Shown here: in pieces, positions 39,971 to 50,507 of the stretch | How positions within the stretch are numbered: the first letter of the stretch is position 1 | How the letters are laid out: each line of letters starts with the position of its first letter | From: Mycobacterium angelicum | GTDB taxonomy: Bacteria; Actinomycetota; Actinomycetes; Mycobacteriales; Mycobacteriaceae | Length of the DNA: 64,000 nucleotides | Direction: 5' to 3' | Assembly: GCF_002086155.1 (NCBI RefSeq) | Contig: NZ_MVHE01000003.1 | Coordinates: 62,001-126,000, forward strand | The notes under the pieces: generated by a model | What the model was told of the DNA's origin: nothing | What the model saw: only the letters and a program-made list of their open reading frames with translations | The model's database searches: none | Made by a program: the position numbers and the translations under genes

Positions 39971-41176
39971 TTAAACCCCGAACGCCGCCACGGGCCCTAT
40001 GACGATGATCGCGGGAGGTCGAATCCCCTCTGCGCGGACCCTTTCCGGCGTGTCGGCGAGCGTCGCCCGCAACGTCTGCTGATCGGCAGTCGTTCCGTGC
40101 TGAACCACAATCACCGGCGTATCCGCAGGTCGGCCGCCTTTCAGCAAAGCTTCAGCGAAAAGTTCGATGCGTTCGACCGCCATCAGCAAAACAATGGTGC
40201 CGGACATTGCTGCCAAAGCATTCCAATTCACTAACGATTCGGGATGGTCGGGCGCGAGATGGCCGCTGACCACCACAAATTCATGATTTGTGGCCCGATG
40301 AGTGACCGGAACGCCGGCCAGCGCGGGCACAGCTATGGCACTCGTCACACCCGGCACCACCGTCACCGGGATCCCGGCGTCGACGCATGCCAGCACCTCT
40401 TCATATCCCCTTGCGAACACGAAGGGATCTCCCCCTTTGAGGCGGACCACGAACTTTCCGGCTTTGGCCCGTTCGATCATGACCGTGTTGATCGCGTCCT
40501 GAGCCATGGCCCGGCCGTAGGGGATCTTGGCGGCGTCGATGACCTCGACGTGCGGTGGCAGCTCCGCGAGCAGCTCAGGGGGCGCAAGCCGGTCGGCCAC
40601 CACGACGTCGGCGTGGGAGAGCAGCCGGCGACCGCGGACGGTAATCAGCTCTGGATCGCCGGGACCGCCGCCGACCAGCGCTACCCCGCCGCGCACGACG
40701 TCGGAGGCCTCGGAGCTCTCCGCAGTAATAAGGCCTTGTTGTAATGCCTCGCGGATGGCCGAGCGGATGGCCGCCGAACGGCGGTGCTCACCGCCGGCCA
40801 GCACCCCCACCGACAGGCCGGCATAACTGAAGGTCGCGGGGGTGACCGCGGTTCCCTCGACGGCGATGTCGGCGCGCACGCAGAAGATGCGGCGGCGCTC
40901 GGCTTCGGCGACGACGGCGGCGTTCACCTTCGGATCGTTGGTGGCGGCGATCGCGTACCAGGCTCCGTCGAGGTCGCCGTCGGCGTATTCGCGCACCGAC
41001 ACGGTGATGCGCTCCATCGCCTCGACGGCAGGGGTGGCGGTGCGGGAGACGACGTGCACGTCGGCACCGCTGGCGACGAGCAGGGGCAACCGGCGCTGGG
41101 CAACCGATCCTCCACCTACCACGACGACCTTTTTGCCGGTCAGCCGCAAACCGACCAGATAGGGGTTCTCGGTCAC
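39971..41176 (-). CDS. cysG: Siroheme synthase / uroporphyrinogen-III methyltransferase
   Basis: A 401-residue fusion, counterpart of Rv2847c. The N-terminal dehydrogenase/ferrochelatase domain (about residues 1-150) has GKKVVVVGGGSVAQRRLPLL. The C-terminal SUMT domain (about 160-401) has GGGPGDPELITVRGRRLL and VRLKGGDPFVFARGYEEV, with SAM-binding GVTSAIAVPALAGVPVTHR. It makes precorrin-2 and siroheme, feeding both sulfite/nitrite reductase and cobalamin. The start overlaps the cobB stop by 4 bases. Confidence 0.94.
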   Translation of the reverse strand: MTENPYLVGLRLTGKKVVVVGGGSVAQRRLPLLVASGADVHVVSRTATPAVEAMERITVSVREYADGDLDGAWYAIAATNDPKVNAAVVAEAERRRIFCVRADIAVEGTAVTPATFSYAGLSVGVLAGGEHRRSAAIRSAIREALQQGLITAESSEASDVVRGGVALVGGGPGDPELITVRGRRLLSHADVVVADRLAPPELLAELPPHVEVIDAAKIPYGRAMAQDAINTVMIERAKAGKFVVRLKGGDPFVFARGYEEVLACVDAGIPVTVVPGVTSAIAVPALAGVPVTHRATNHEFVVVSGHLAPDHPESLVNWNALAAMSGTIVLLMAVERIELFAEALLKGGRPADTPVIVVQHGTTADQQTLRATLADTPERVRAEGIRPPAIIVIGPVAAFGV

Positions 41177-42570
41177 CGGGCAAGTTTAGAGCTACCTCGG
41201 GGCGAGGTTGCGTCTCCGGCGGCGTGTGCGACGAAGCGTGCCACCGCGCCGGGCGTCGCGGCCGGATGCGTGTGCAGATAGGCAGCGTGCACACCGGCAC
41301 GCACGACGCCGTCCCGCACGGTTTCGGCGCCGTGTCCGCGGTATACCCAAGCCGGCTGGTAGCTATCGGTGAATGTGACTGCGGTTCGGTGGAATTCGTG
41401 CCCGGCAACACGCTGCCCCGCCGCGTACAGCGACGACTCGGCGACGGCAACCGCGTCGCGGTACGCCAATTTGAGCTGCGAGGTGAACTGCGCCGATCCG
41501 GCCAGCACGCCACACATCGGGTGGCCGTCGAGTTCGGAGACCAGATAGATCAGTCCGGCGCATTCCGCGTGGATGGGCGCGCCGGCGGCGGCCAGCTCGC
41601 GGATCTGCCGGCGCACCTCGTCGTTGCCGGACAACTCCGCGGCGAACTGCTCGGGAAACCCGCCGGGCAGCACCACCGCGTCGGTGCCGTGCGGCAACGT
41701 TTCGCTGAGCGGGTCGAACTCCACAACCTGTGCCCCGGCGGCGCCCAGCAGCTCGGCATGCTCGGCGTAGCCGAAAGTGAATGCCTTGCCCGCGGCCAGT
41801 GCGACGGTCGGTCGCCGCTTCGACGGCTCCCCTACCGCGGTCAGCGGGTCCCACGGGGCATCGACTGCCGCGCAACCGGCAACCGACAGCACCGCACCGA
41901 CATCGATGTGCGCGGCGACCAGCTCCGTCATCGCCGCTACCGCTTCCCGCGCCCGCCGGCCGTACTCGACGGCGGTGACCAGGCCCAGATACCTTGTGGG
42001 AAGCTCTAATTCGGCGTGGCGCGGAATGGCGCCCAGCACCGGCACGCCGGCCTGCTCGCATGCCTGTCGCAACACCTGCTCATGCCTGGCCGACCCGACC
42101 CGGTTGAGGATCACCCCGGAAATCCGGGTGGCGGCGTCGAACGTGGAAAACCCGTGCAGCAGCGCAGCCACACTGTGGCTCTGGCCGCGGGCATCGACCA
42201 CCAGGATCACCGGTGCATTGAGCAAACCGGCGACGTGCGCGGTGGACCCCGCCGCGGGCAGGGTGGTGTCGGGGCCGATGCGGCCGTCGAATAGACCCAT
42301 CACGCCTTCGATGACGGCGACGTCCGCGCCGCTGGTGCCATGGGCGTATAGCGGGCCGATCAGCCGCTCGCCCACCAGCACCGGGTCCAGATTGCGGCCG
42401 GCCCGTCCCGCGGCGAGTGTGTGGTAACCGGGGTCGATGAAGTCCGGGCCGACCTTGAACGGCGCGACGGTATGGCCGGCCTGGCGCAGGGCGCCGATCA
42501 AACCCGTTGCCACCGTGGTCTTTCCGGTTCCGGACGCGGGGGCGGCCACCACCACGGCGGGTGCCGTCAT
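41173..42570 (-). CDS. cobB: Hydrogenobyrinic/cobyrinic acid a,c-diamide synthase
   Basis: A 465-residue ATP- and glutamine-dependent amidase that amidates the a and c side chains of the corrin ring. The N-terminal domain has a P-loop-like AAPASGTGKTTVATGLIG and FKVGPDFIDPGYH. The C-terminal class I glutamine amidotransferase domain has the nucleophile Cys in IHAECAGLIYLVSELDGHPM and a His in SYLHTHP-like AAYLHTHPAATPG. The ATG at 42570 (MTAPAVVVAAP) matches Rv2848c; the open frame further upstream runs into an intergenic palindrome and is discarded. Confidence 0.94.
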   Translation of the reverse strand: MTAPAVVVAAPASGTGKTTVATGLIGALRQAGHTVAPFKVGPDFIDPGYHTLAAGRAGRNLDPVLVGERLIGPLYAHGTSGADVAVIEGVMGLFDGRIGPDTTLPAAGSTAHVAGLLNAPVILVVDARGQSHSVAALLHGFSTFDAATRISGVILNRVGSARHEQVLRQACEQAGVPVLGAIPRHAELELPTRYLGLVTAVEYGRRAREAVAAMTELVAAHIDVGAVLSVAGCAAVDAPWDPLTAVGEPSKRRPTVALAAGKAFTFGYAEHAELLGAAGAQVVEFDPLSETLPHGTDAVVLPGGFPEQFAAELSGNDEVRRQIRELAAAGAPIHAECAGLIYLVSELDGHPMCGVLAGSAQFTSQLKLAYRDAVAVAESSLYAAGQRVAGHEFHRTAVTFTDSYQPAWVYRGHGAETVRDGVVRAGVHAAYLHTHPAATPGAVARFVAHAAGDATSPRGSSKLAR

Positions 42571-42585
42571 CGCGCGACTCGGTGT

Positions 42586-42647
42586 CGCGAGAGTGCGCAA
42601 AATGCCACTTTGGGCGGCGTGTCGGCGTGCCGACACGCACGCTCGCG
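42586..42647. repeat. Large intergenic palindrome between cobO and cobB
   Basis: Outer arms CGCGAGAGTGCG (42586-42597) and CGCACGCTCGCG (42636-42647) are inverted with one mismatch. Nested within is a perfect 10-bp stem GCGTGTCGGC / GCCGACACGC (42617-42638). The 94-base gap contains no gene. It could be a terminator, an RNA-processing site, or a mobile repeat. Confidence 0.6.
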
Positions 42648-42664
42648 GGGAAGGTGAGGGGCCC

Positions 42665-43279
42665 TCACCACTCGATGCCCTTCTGGCCTTTGCGGCCGGC
42701 GTCCATCGGGTGCTTGACCTTGGTCATGTCGGTCACCAGATCGGCGGCCTCGACCAGCTCCGGCGGCGCGTCGCGTCCGGTGATCACGACATGCTGATAA
42801 CCCGGCCGCGACAGTAGGGTGTCGACCACGTCGGCAACATCGAGCCAGCCCCACTTCAACGGGTAGGTGAATTCGTCGAGTACGTAGAAGTCGTGGCGTT
42901 GAGCGGCCAGCCGCCGCTTGATCTCGGCCCAGCCGTCGGCCGCCGCCGCCACGTGATGGTTGTCACTCCCGGCCTTGCGGCTCCAAGACCACCCGGCGCC
43001 CATCTTGTGCCATTCCACCGCGCCGCCGACTCCGCGCTCGGCGTGCAACTGGCCGAGCTGACGGAATGCCGCCTCCTCGCCGACCTTCCACTTGGCGCTC
43101 TTGACAAACTGAAACACTGCGACGTTGAGCCCAATGTTCCACGCCCGCAACGCCATTCCGAACGCTGCCGTCGACTTTCCCTTGCCCGCACCCGTATGCA
43201 CGGCAAGCACCGGGGTGTTGCGCCGCGCCCGGGTGGTCAGGCCGTCGTCGGGAACTTCGAGCGGATTACCTTGGGGCAT
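42665..43279 (-). CDS. cobO: Cob(I)yrinic acid a,c-diamide adenosyltransferase
   Basis: A 204-residue ATP:corrinoid adenosyltransferase of the CobO/BtuR (CobA) family, which attaches the adenosyl group to the cobalt of the corrin ring. The modified P-loop is TGAGKGKSTAAFGMALRAWN, with YVLDEFTYPLKWGWLD and VVITGRDAPPELVEAADLVT further on. The usual family length is met. It lies 12 bases after the chelatase gene. Counterpart of Rv2849c. Confidence 0.95.
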   Translation of the reverse strand: MPQGNPLEVPDDGLTTRARRNTPVLAVHTGAGKGKSTAAFGMALRAWNIGLNVAVFQFVKSAKWKVGEEAAFRQLGQLHAERGVGGAVEWHKMGAGWSWSRKAGSDNHHVAAAADGWAEIKRRLAAQRHDFYVLDEFTYPLKWGWLDVADVVDTLLSRPGYQHVVITGRDAPPELVEAADLVTDMTKVKHPMDAGRKGQKGIEW

Positions 43280-43291
43280 AAGCGGTCACTT

Positions 43292-45133
43292 TCACGCGAC
43301 GCTGCGCACGGCCCGGGTCAGATGGTCGGCATGCAACTGCTCCAGTCGCACGGCCGGTGCACCCAGTTGACGAGCCAGCTGCCCGGCTAGGCCCAGCCGC
43401 ACATATGACGTTTCGCAGTCCACCACGACCGCTGCCGCACCTTCTGCGGCCAGCCGGGCCGCCGCGATCCTGCTGCGGCCCAACGGATCCGGGCCCGCGG
43501 TGGCCCGCCCGTCGGTGAGTACCACGACCAGGGGCCGACGCGCCCGGTCGCGCACCTTTTCCCGGATCACCAGCTCGCGAGCGGCCAACAGCCCTTCGGC
43601 CAGCGGCGTCTTGCCGCCGGTGTCGAACCGGGCCAATCGCCGGCCGGCGATGTGCGCCGACGATGTCGGCGGCAACAGCAACCTCGCCTCGTGCTGGCGG
43701 AAGGTCACCACCGCAACCTTGTCACGCCGCTGATAAGCGTCACGCAACAGCGACATGGTGGCGCCGCTGACGGCGGCCATGCGATCGCGGGCGGCCATCG
43801 ACCCCGAGGCGTCGACAAGGAAGATCACCAGGTTTCCCTCCCGCCCCTCGCGGATGGCCCGGCGGATGTCGTCCGGCCGCAGCCGTAACGGCCCGGCTCC
43901 ATCGGCATGCTCGGCGGCCGTCAGCAGGGTGGCGAACAGATGCAGGCCGTGGGCACCGGAGTCGATGTCGTTGCCGTCCGCGGCGGCCACCACGCTGCCC
44001 GAGGCGTTGCGGGCCCGCGAGCGTCGTCCCGGTGCGCCTTCGCCGACGCCCGGCACGGTCAAGGCGCGAGTGCGAAAGACTTTCGACGGCGGCGCACTGG
44101 GCTTAGGAGGCTGGGCGGGCTTCGAATCCATTTGTGGCTCAGGCTGATCCGCGGACTGCCCACCCCCGCCGGGCGGATCTGGTTCGGGCTCGGGGTCGCG
44201 CTGCGATTGCGCACCGGCCTGGGCGAGCGCCTCGTCCAGCTGTTCGCGGTCGATGCCGTGGTCGTCGAAGGGGTCGCGGCGGCGCCGGTGCGGCAATGCC
44301 AATTCGGCGGCCACCCGGATGTCTTCTTCGGCGACGGTGAGCGCGCCGCGCCAGGCCGCATGCGCGACCGCCGTCCGGGCCAGCACCAGATCGGCGCGCA
44401 TACCGTCGACATCGAACGCCGCGCACAACGCGGCGATGCGGCGTAACTCGTTGTCCGGCAACACCACATCGTCGATGATCGCGCGCGCTGCGGCAATCCG
44501 GCGGGCCAACTCGGCATCCGAGTCGGCGTAGCGCTGCGCGAACCCGTCCGGGTCAGCCTCGTAGGCCATCCGCTGGCGGATGACCTGCACCCGTACGTCG
44601 ACGTCACGCGACGCGTGCACGTCGACGGTGAGTCCGAACCGGTCCAGCAGCTGGGGACGCAGTTCGCCCTCTTCGGGATTCATCGTGCCGATGAGCACGA
44701 ATCGCGACTCGTGCGAATGGGATATGCCGTCGCGTTCGACGTGTACCCGCCCCATCGCGGCGGCGTCGAGCAGGATGTCGACCAGATGGTCGTGCAGCAG
44801 GTTCACCTCGTCGACGTAGAGCACGCCGCCGTGGGCCCGGGCCAGTAGCCCCGGCGAAAAGGCGTGCTCGCCGTCGCGCAGCACACGCTGCAGATCCAGC
44901 GATCCCACCACCCGGTCTTCGGTTGCCCCCAAAGGCATTTCGACCAGCCCGGCGCCGGCCGTCTCGGTCGCCGCCGACAGCAGCGCGGCCAGCGCGCGTA
45001 CGGCCGTGGATTTCGCGGTGCCCTTCTCGCCGCGGATCAGCGCCCCACCGATCTCCGGACGAACCGCACACAGCAGCAACGCCAGCCGAAGCTGATCGTG
45101 GCCGACGATCGCGCTGAACGGATACGGCCTCAA
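43292..45133 (-). CDS. Fused ChlI/ChlD-type magnesium or cobalt chelatase subunit
   Basis: A 613-residue protein, counterpart of Rv2850c. The N-terminal AAA+ domain has a Walker [11 protein letters not shown] (about residues 34-43) and Walker B-like [18 protein letters not shown] Pro/Gln/Glu-rich linker (about 310-350) leads to a C-terminal von Willebrand A domain with MIDAS motif [10 protein letters not shown] near residue 440. It combines the I and D functions of a metal chelatase in one chain. Because cobO and cobB follow, cobalt insertion together with a CobN-type large subunit encoded elsewhere is the likeliest role. The start overlaps the GNAT gene by 4 bases. Confidence 0.88.
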   Translation of the reverse strand: MRPYPFSAIVGHDQLRLALLLCAVRPEIGGALIRGEKGTAKSTAVRALAALLSAATETAGAGLVEMPLGATEDRVVGSLDLQRVLRDGEHAFSPGLLARAHGGVLYVDEVNLLHDHLVDILLDAAAMGRVHVERDGISHSHESRFVLIGTMNPEEGELRPQLLDRFGLTVDVHASRDVDVRVQVIRQRMAYEADPDGFAQRYADSDAELARRIAAARAIIDDVVLPDNELRRIAALCAAFDVDGMRADLVLARTAVAHAAWRGALTVAEEDIRVAAELALPHRRRRDPFDDHGIDREQLDEALAQAGAQSQRDPEPEPDPPGGGGQSADQPEPQMDSKPAQPPKPSAPPSKVFRTRALTVPGVGEGAPGRRSRARNASGSVVAAADGNDIDSGAHGLHLFATLLTAAEHADGAGPLRLRPDDIRRAIREGREGNLVIFLVDASGSMAARDRMAAVSGATMSLLRDAYQRRDKVAVVTFRQHEARLLLPPTSSAHIAGRRLARFDTGGKTPLAEGLLAARELVIREKVRDRARRPLVVVLTDGRATAGPDPLGRSRIAAARLAAEGAAAVVVDCETSYVRLGLAGQLARQLGAPAVRLEQLHADHLTRAVRSVA

Positions 45134-45600
45134 CGCTGGGCCGCCTGACCGGAACCGGGGCGCAGCATCGGGACATGCGGAATGCCGTCGTCGAGGAAGT
45201 CATCGCCATCACGCACGAAGCCGTGCTGCGAGTACATGTCGGCGAGGTAGGTCTGGGCGTCGATTCGGCAGGGGTAGTCCCCCACCTCCGCCAGCGCGGC
45301 GCGCAATAACCGGGTGGCGTGGCCCTGACTGCGCGCGCTGCGTTTGGTGCACAGCCGCCCGAGCCGAAACACCTTCTCGCCGCCGGCGTGTTCCTCCATC
45401 AGCCGCAGCGTGCAGATCACTTCTCCCTCGGGCGTTTCCAGCCAGAAGTGCCGGGTTTCGGCGAGTAGGTCACGGCCGTCCAGCTCGGGGTACGGGCAGG
45501 CCTGCTCGACCACGAACACCTCCACCCGCAATTTGAGCAGCTCGTAAAGTACCTGTGCATCAAGGTCTTTGGCCCAGACGCGGCGCAAAGCTTCAGTCAA
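45130..45600 (-). CDS. GNAT family N-acetyltransferase (ElaA-like)
   Basis: A 156-residue acetyltransferase of the ElaA group, counterpart of Rv2851c. It has [42 protein letters not shown], then the acetyl-CoA loop [18 protein letters not shown]. The substrate is unknown. The start is TTG at 45600, because no ATG or GTG precedes the conserved N-terminus. It follows mqo across a 49-base MIRU-like element and overlaps the chelatase gene by 4 bases. Confidence 0.88.
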   Translation of the reverse strand: MTEALRRVWAKDLDAQVLYELLKLRVEVFVVEQACPYPELDGRDLLAETRHFWLETPEGEVICTLRLMEEHAGGEKVFRLGRLCTKRSARSQGHATRLLRAALAEVGDYPCRIDAQTYLADMYSQHGFVRDGDDFLDDGIPHVPMLRPGSGQAAQR

Positions 45601-45649
45601 TGGCGCCGCTCCTCCTCATCGCTCCGCTTTGCATCGTCGCCGGCGCGAG
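45601..45649 (-). repeat. MIRU-like 49-bp element between mqo and GNAT gene
   Basis: Same element and same length as 34742-34790, again filling exactly the gap between stop and start of two same-strand genes. Confidence 0.65.
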
Positions 45650-47131
45650 TCATGAGGCCGCCAACTGCAGAGTCTGGTCGGTCCAGGACCGCACTTCGTC
45701 ATACAACGCCGGCTCCTCGGACAGCTTGGCCCCCAGCGACGGCACCATCTCCTTCAGGGTGGGCAGCCAGGCCTGGTAGCGGTCGGCGAAGCAGCGTTGC
45801 AGCACGTCGAGCATGATCGGCACGGCGGTCGACGCGCCCGGCGAGCCGCCGAGCAGGCCGACGATGCTGCCGTCGGGAGCGCCGACGAGCGCGGTGCTGA
45901 ATTCGAGCACCCCACCTTTGCGCCGGTCTCGCCGGATCACCTGCACCCGTTGTCCGGCAACCTTCAGCTGCCAGTCGGAATCGGTTGCGTTGGGTACGAA
46001 TTCGCGCAGCACCGCAATCCGGTCGGGTTGCGACAGCCGCAATTGACCGATCAGATAGTTCAGCAATGGCAGCTGGGTAACGCCCACCCCGAGCATGGAC
46101 AGCATGTTGTTCGGCTTGATCGAGCGGGGCAGATCGCTGAAGTGGCCTTGTTTCAAGAACTTCGGCGACCAACCCGCATACGGCCCGAACATCAGCCACG
46201 GTTTGCCGTTGACGAACCGCAGATCCAGATGCAACGCACCCAGCGGAGGGGCTCCTGGCGACGGAACGCCATACACTTTGGCCCGGTGCGCGGCGGTGAG
46301 CGCCGGCTTGCCGGCACGCAGAAACCGGCCGCCGATCGGGAAGCCGGCGAACCCGTTGACCTCTTTGATGCCCGACTTCTGCAACAACGGCAGCGCGTCG
46401 CCGCCGGCGCCGACGAACACGAATTTGGCGTTCAGCTTGCGTCTTTGGCCGGTGCGGCGGTTGGCGATGCTCAGCGTCCAACTGCCGTCGGACTGACGGG
46501 ACAGATTGCGGACCTGGTGGCCAAACAATGCGATCATGCCGTTGCGCAGGCCAAAACCGATGAGCTGTCGCGCCAGTGCGCCGAAGTCGACGTCGGTGCC
46601 GTTCGGGGCCCAGTTGAGCGCAACCGGCTCGGAGAAGTCACGTTTGGCGGCCATCAACGGCAGCCGGCGGGCGAATTCGTCGGGATCGGTGATCAATTCG
46701 GTACCGGCGAACAGCGGATTACCCGCCAGTGCGTCGCGGCGCCGCCGTAGATAGTCGACGCGCCCGGCGCCCCGCACAAAACTCACGTGCGGCAGCGAAT
46801 GCAGGAAGCCGCGTACGTCGGTGAGGATGCCGCGTTCGGCGGCGTACGCCCAGAATTGCCGAGTGACCTGAAATTGCTCGTTGATCAATACCGCCTTGGT
46901 GATGTCGATCGAACCGTCGGGCCGCTGCGGGGTGTAGTTCATTTCGCACAACCCCGCATGGCCGGTGCCGGCGTTGTTCCACGGACCGCTGCTCTCGGCG
47001 CCGACCGCATCCAGCCGCTCCACTAGGGTGATCGACCAGTCGGGCTCCAGCCGGCGCAGCAACGCCCCCAGCGTCGCGCTCATGATTCCGGCGCCCACCA
47101 GCACGACGTCTGTTCTGGCTAGCTTGGACAC
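45650..47131 (-). CDS. mqo: Malate:quinone oxidoreductase
   Basis: A 493-residue FAD-dependent, membrane-peripheral enzyme that oxidises malate to oxaloacetate and passes electrons to the menaquinone pool. The dinucleotide-binding start is [20 protein letters not shown], followed by [50 protein letters not shown], and [23 protein letters not shown] at 47131 (VSKLARTDV) gives the same length as Rv2852c; the upstream open stretch is not conserved. Confidence 0.95.
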   Translation of the reverse strand: MSKLARTDVVLVGAGIMSATLGALLRRLEPDWSITLVERLDAVGAESSGPWNNAGTGHAGLCEMNYTPQRPDGSIDITKAVLINEQFQVTRQFWAYAAERGILTDVRGFLHSLPHVSFVRGAGRVDYLRRRRDALAGNPLFAGTELITDPDEFARRLPLMAAKRDFSEPVALNWAPNGTDVDFGALARQLIGFGLRNGMIALFGHQVRNLSRQSDGSWTLSIANRRTGQRRKLNAKFVFVGAGGDALPLLQKSGIKEVNGFAGFPIGGRFLRAGKPALTAAHRAKVYGVPSPGAPPLGALHLDLRFVNGKPWLMFGPYAGWSPKFLKQGHFSDLPRSIKPNNMLSMLGVGVTQLPLLNYLIGQLRLSQPDRIAVLREFVPNATDSDWQLKVAGQRVQVIRRDRRKGGVLEFSTALVGAPDGSIVGLLGGSPGASTAVPIMLDVLQRCFADRYQAWLPTLKEMVPSLGAKLSEEPALYDEVRSWTDQTLQLAAS

Positions 47132-47254
47132 CGGGCCTGCGGTCCTTCCTCCTGGATATGCCGGTTCCAAGGTTATCCCGACGGCCGCGGCGGGATTCAC
47201 AACAGCTCGTGGCGCGACTGGGACAAAGTCACGCGCATCGGCGATATTGCCGTC

Positions 47255-47405
47255 GTGAATGAACGTGCACGGGATCTGCGTCGGCGATCGAACATGCCTC
47301 GGCCAGCGGATTGGCGCGGTAGATCAGCAATCCTTCACCTTCGAAGTAATCGCCGTCGTCGGTCCACAGCGGGCCGGCGGCGAACAGCACGCCGCAGAGC
47401 GGCAT
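47255..47405 (-). pseudogene. Fragment of a YCII-related protein
   Basis: On the minus strand about 45 residues read like the C-terminal half of YCII-domain proteins: [19 protein letters not shown] followed by [17 protein letters not shown]. The N-terminal half and the conserved tail are missing; the frame ends shortly after. It abuts the haloalkane dehalogenase fragment on the other strand near 47400, as if two damaged genes were joined by a deletion or rearrangement. Confidence 0.45.
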
Positions 47406-47700
47406 TCCCACGCTGCTGTGGGGCCGCGAAATCCCGATCGAGGGTGAGCCTGCCGACGTCCAGAAGATTGTGCAGGAATACGCAGAGTTCTTATCGCACA
47501 GCAATATCCCGAAACTGCTCGTGGTCGCCGAGCCGGGCACTATTCTGCAGGAAGGCGGCAGCGAACTCGATTTCGCACGCAGCTGGCCCAACCAGCGTGA
47601 AATCAAGGTCGCCGGACGCCATTTCATCCAGGAGGACTCAGCCGACGTCATCGGCGCCGCGCTGCGTGAGTTCGTCCTTGATGTGCGCGGGCGCAGTTAG
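47401..47700 (+). pseudogene. dhaA: Haloalkane dehalogenase, C-terminal remnant
   Basis: The last ~99 residues of a DhaA-type alpha/beta hydrolase: [54 protein letters not shown], then [13 protein letters not shown]. These match the C-terminal half of Rv2579-type enzymes, including the catalytic His (GRHFIQED). The nucleophile domain is absent; in frame, codons before 47400 lose all similarity and hit a stop at 47347. An internal ATG could allow a 76-residue peptide (47470-47700), but it could not be an active enzyme. Confidence 0.7.
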
Positions 47701-47738
47701 CAGCGATCTGCGCCGCAGATGTTGCCAGGAGGTAGTGC

Positions 47739-49454
<1,716 letters not shown>

Positions 49455-49504
49455 CCACGGCCAACTGCTGCGCAATGGCCGGGACCACGCTTTAAGCTGG
49501 CCCC

Positions 49505-50503
49505 GTGACAGGCTGGATGCCCGACGTCCTGCCCGGTTATTGGCAGCGCGCCATCCCGCTCGGCCCCGATCCCGATGGCGAAGGCGAGATAGCGGCAACC
49601 CTGATCCGCCGCGGGGAGACCACCGGCGCCGACCATGCAGTCCTGGCGGTGCACGGCTATACCGACTACTTCTTCCACACCGAGGTGGCCGATCACTTCG
49701 CCGGCCGCGGATTCAGCTTCTATGCGCTGGACCTGCGCAAGTGCGGACGCTCTCGGCAACCCAGCCACAGCCCGCACTTCACCACCGACCTCGCCTACTA
49801 CGACGCCGAACTCGAACGCGCGCTGTCGGTCATCGCCGAACAGAACCCGTCGGCCAGGGTATTGATATACGGCCATTCGGCGGGCGGGCTGATCGTCTCA
49901 CTGTGGCTGAACCGGTTACGCCAGCGCGGTGCGACCGCGGATGCCGGCATCGCGGGTTTGGTGCTCAACAGCCCTTTCCTGGATCTGCAAGGTCCGGCGA
50001 TTGTGCGCATGGGCTTAACGTCGGCGACGATCGCCGCCTTGTCACGGCTGCGCTCCAAGGGAGTGCTCCGGGCACCGGCGGACGGCGGTTACGGCACCAG
50101 CCTGCACCGGGACTACGGCGGCGAGTTCGACTACAACCTGCAATGGAAACCGGTGGGCGGCTTTCCGATCACGTTCGGCTGGCTGCATGCCGTGCGTCGC
50201 GGCCAGGCCCGGCTGCATCGCGGGCTCGACGTCGGTGTGCCCAGCCTGATCCTGCGTTCGGACCATACGGTGCGCGAAAGCGCCAACCCGGCGGCCATGC
50301 AACGCGGCGACGCGGTTCTCGATGTCAGCCAGATCGCCCGGTGGGCCGGCTGTATCGGAAACCGCAGCACTATCGTTCCGGTGGCCGACGCCAAACATGA
50401 TGTGTTCTTATCGTTGCCGCAGCCGCGCCAGATAGCCTTCCGGCACCTGGACCATTGGCTGGACGACTATTTTGGCGCTGACCAGGGCGGCGGGAAAGGT
50501 TGA
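49505..50503 (+). CDS. Alpha/beta hydrolase (lysophospholipase-like)
   Basis: A 332-residue serine hydrolase of the Hydrolase_4/monoacylglycerol lipase type, counterpart of Rv2854. It shows the oxyanion region LAVHGYTDYFFHTEVADHFA, nucleophile elbow IYGHSAGGLIVSLW (Ser near residue 122), DHTVRESANPAA with the likely acid, and VADAKHDVFLS with the catalytic His. There is no signal peptide. GTG at 49505 is chosen. It is followed after 4 bases by mtr, so the two are likely co-transcribed. Confidence 0.9.
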   Translation: MTGWMPDVLPGYWQRAIPLGPDPDGEGEIAATLIRRGETTGADHAVLAVHGYTDYFFHTEVADHFAGRGFSFYALDLRKCGRSRQPSHSPHFTTDLAYYDAELERALSVIAEQNPSARVLIYGHSAGGLIVSLWLNRLRQRGATADAGIAGLVLNSPFLDLQGPAIVRMGLTSATIAALSRLRSKGVLRAPADGGYGTSLHRDYGGEFDYNLQWKPVGGFPITFGWLHAVRRGQARLHRGLDVGVPSLILRSDHTVRESANPAAMQRGDAVLDVSQIARWAGCIGNRSTIVPVADAKHDVFLSLPQPRQIAFRHLDHWLDDYFGADQGGGKG

Positions 50504-50507
50504 CGAC

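Noticed and set aside
42571..42636. Upstream extension of cobB by 22 codons
   Set aside because: The extension reads through an intergenic palindrome and is not similar to cobB relatives; the ATG at 42570 starts the conserved domain.
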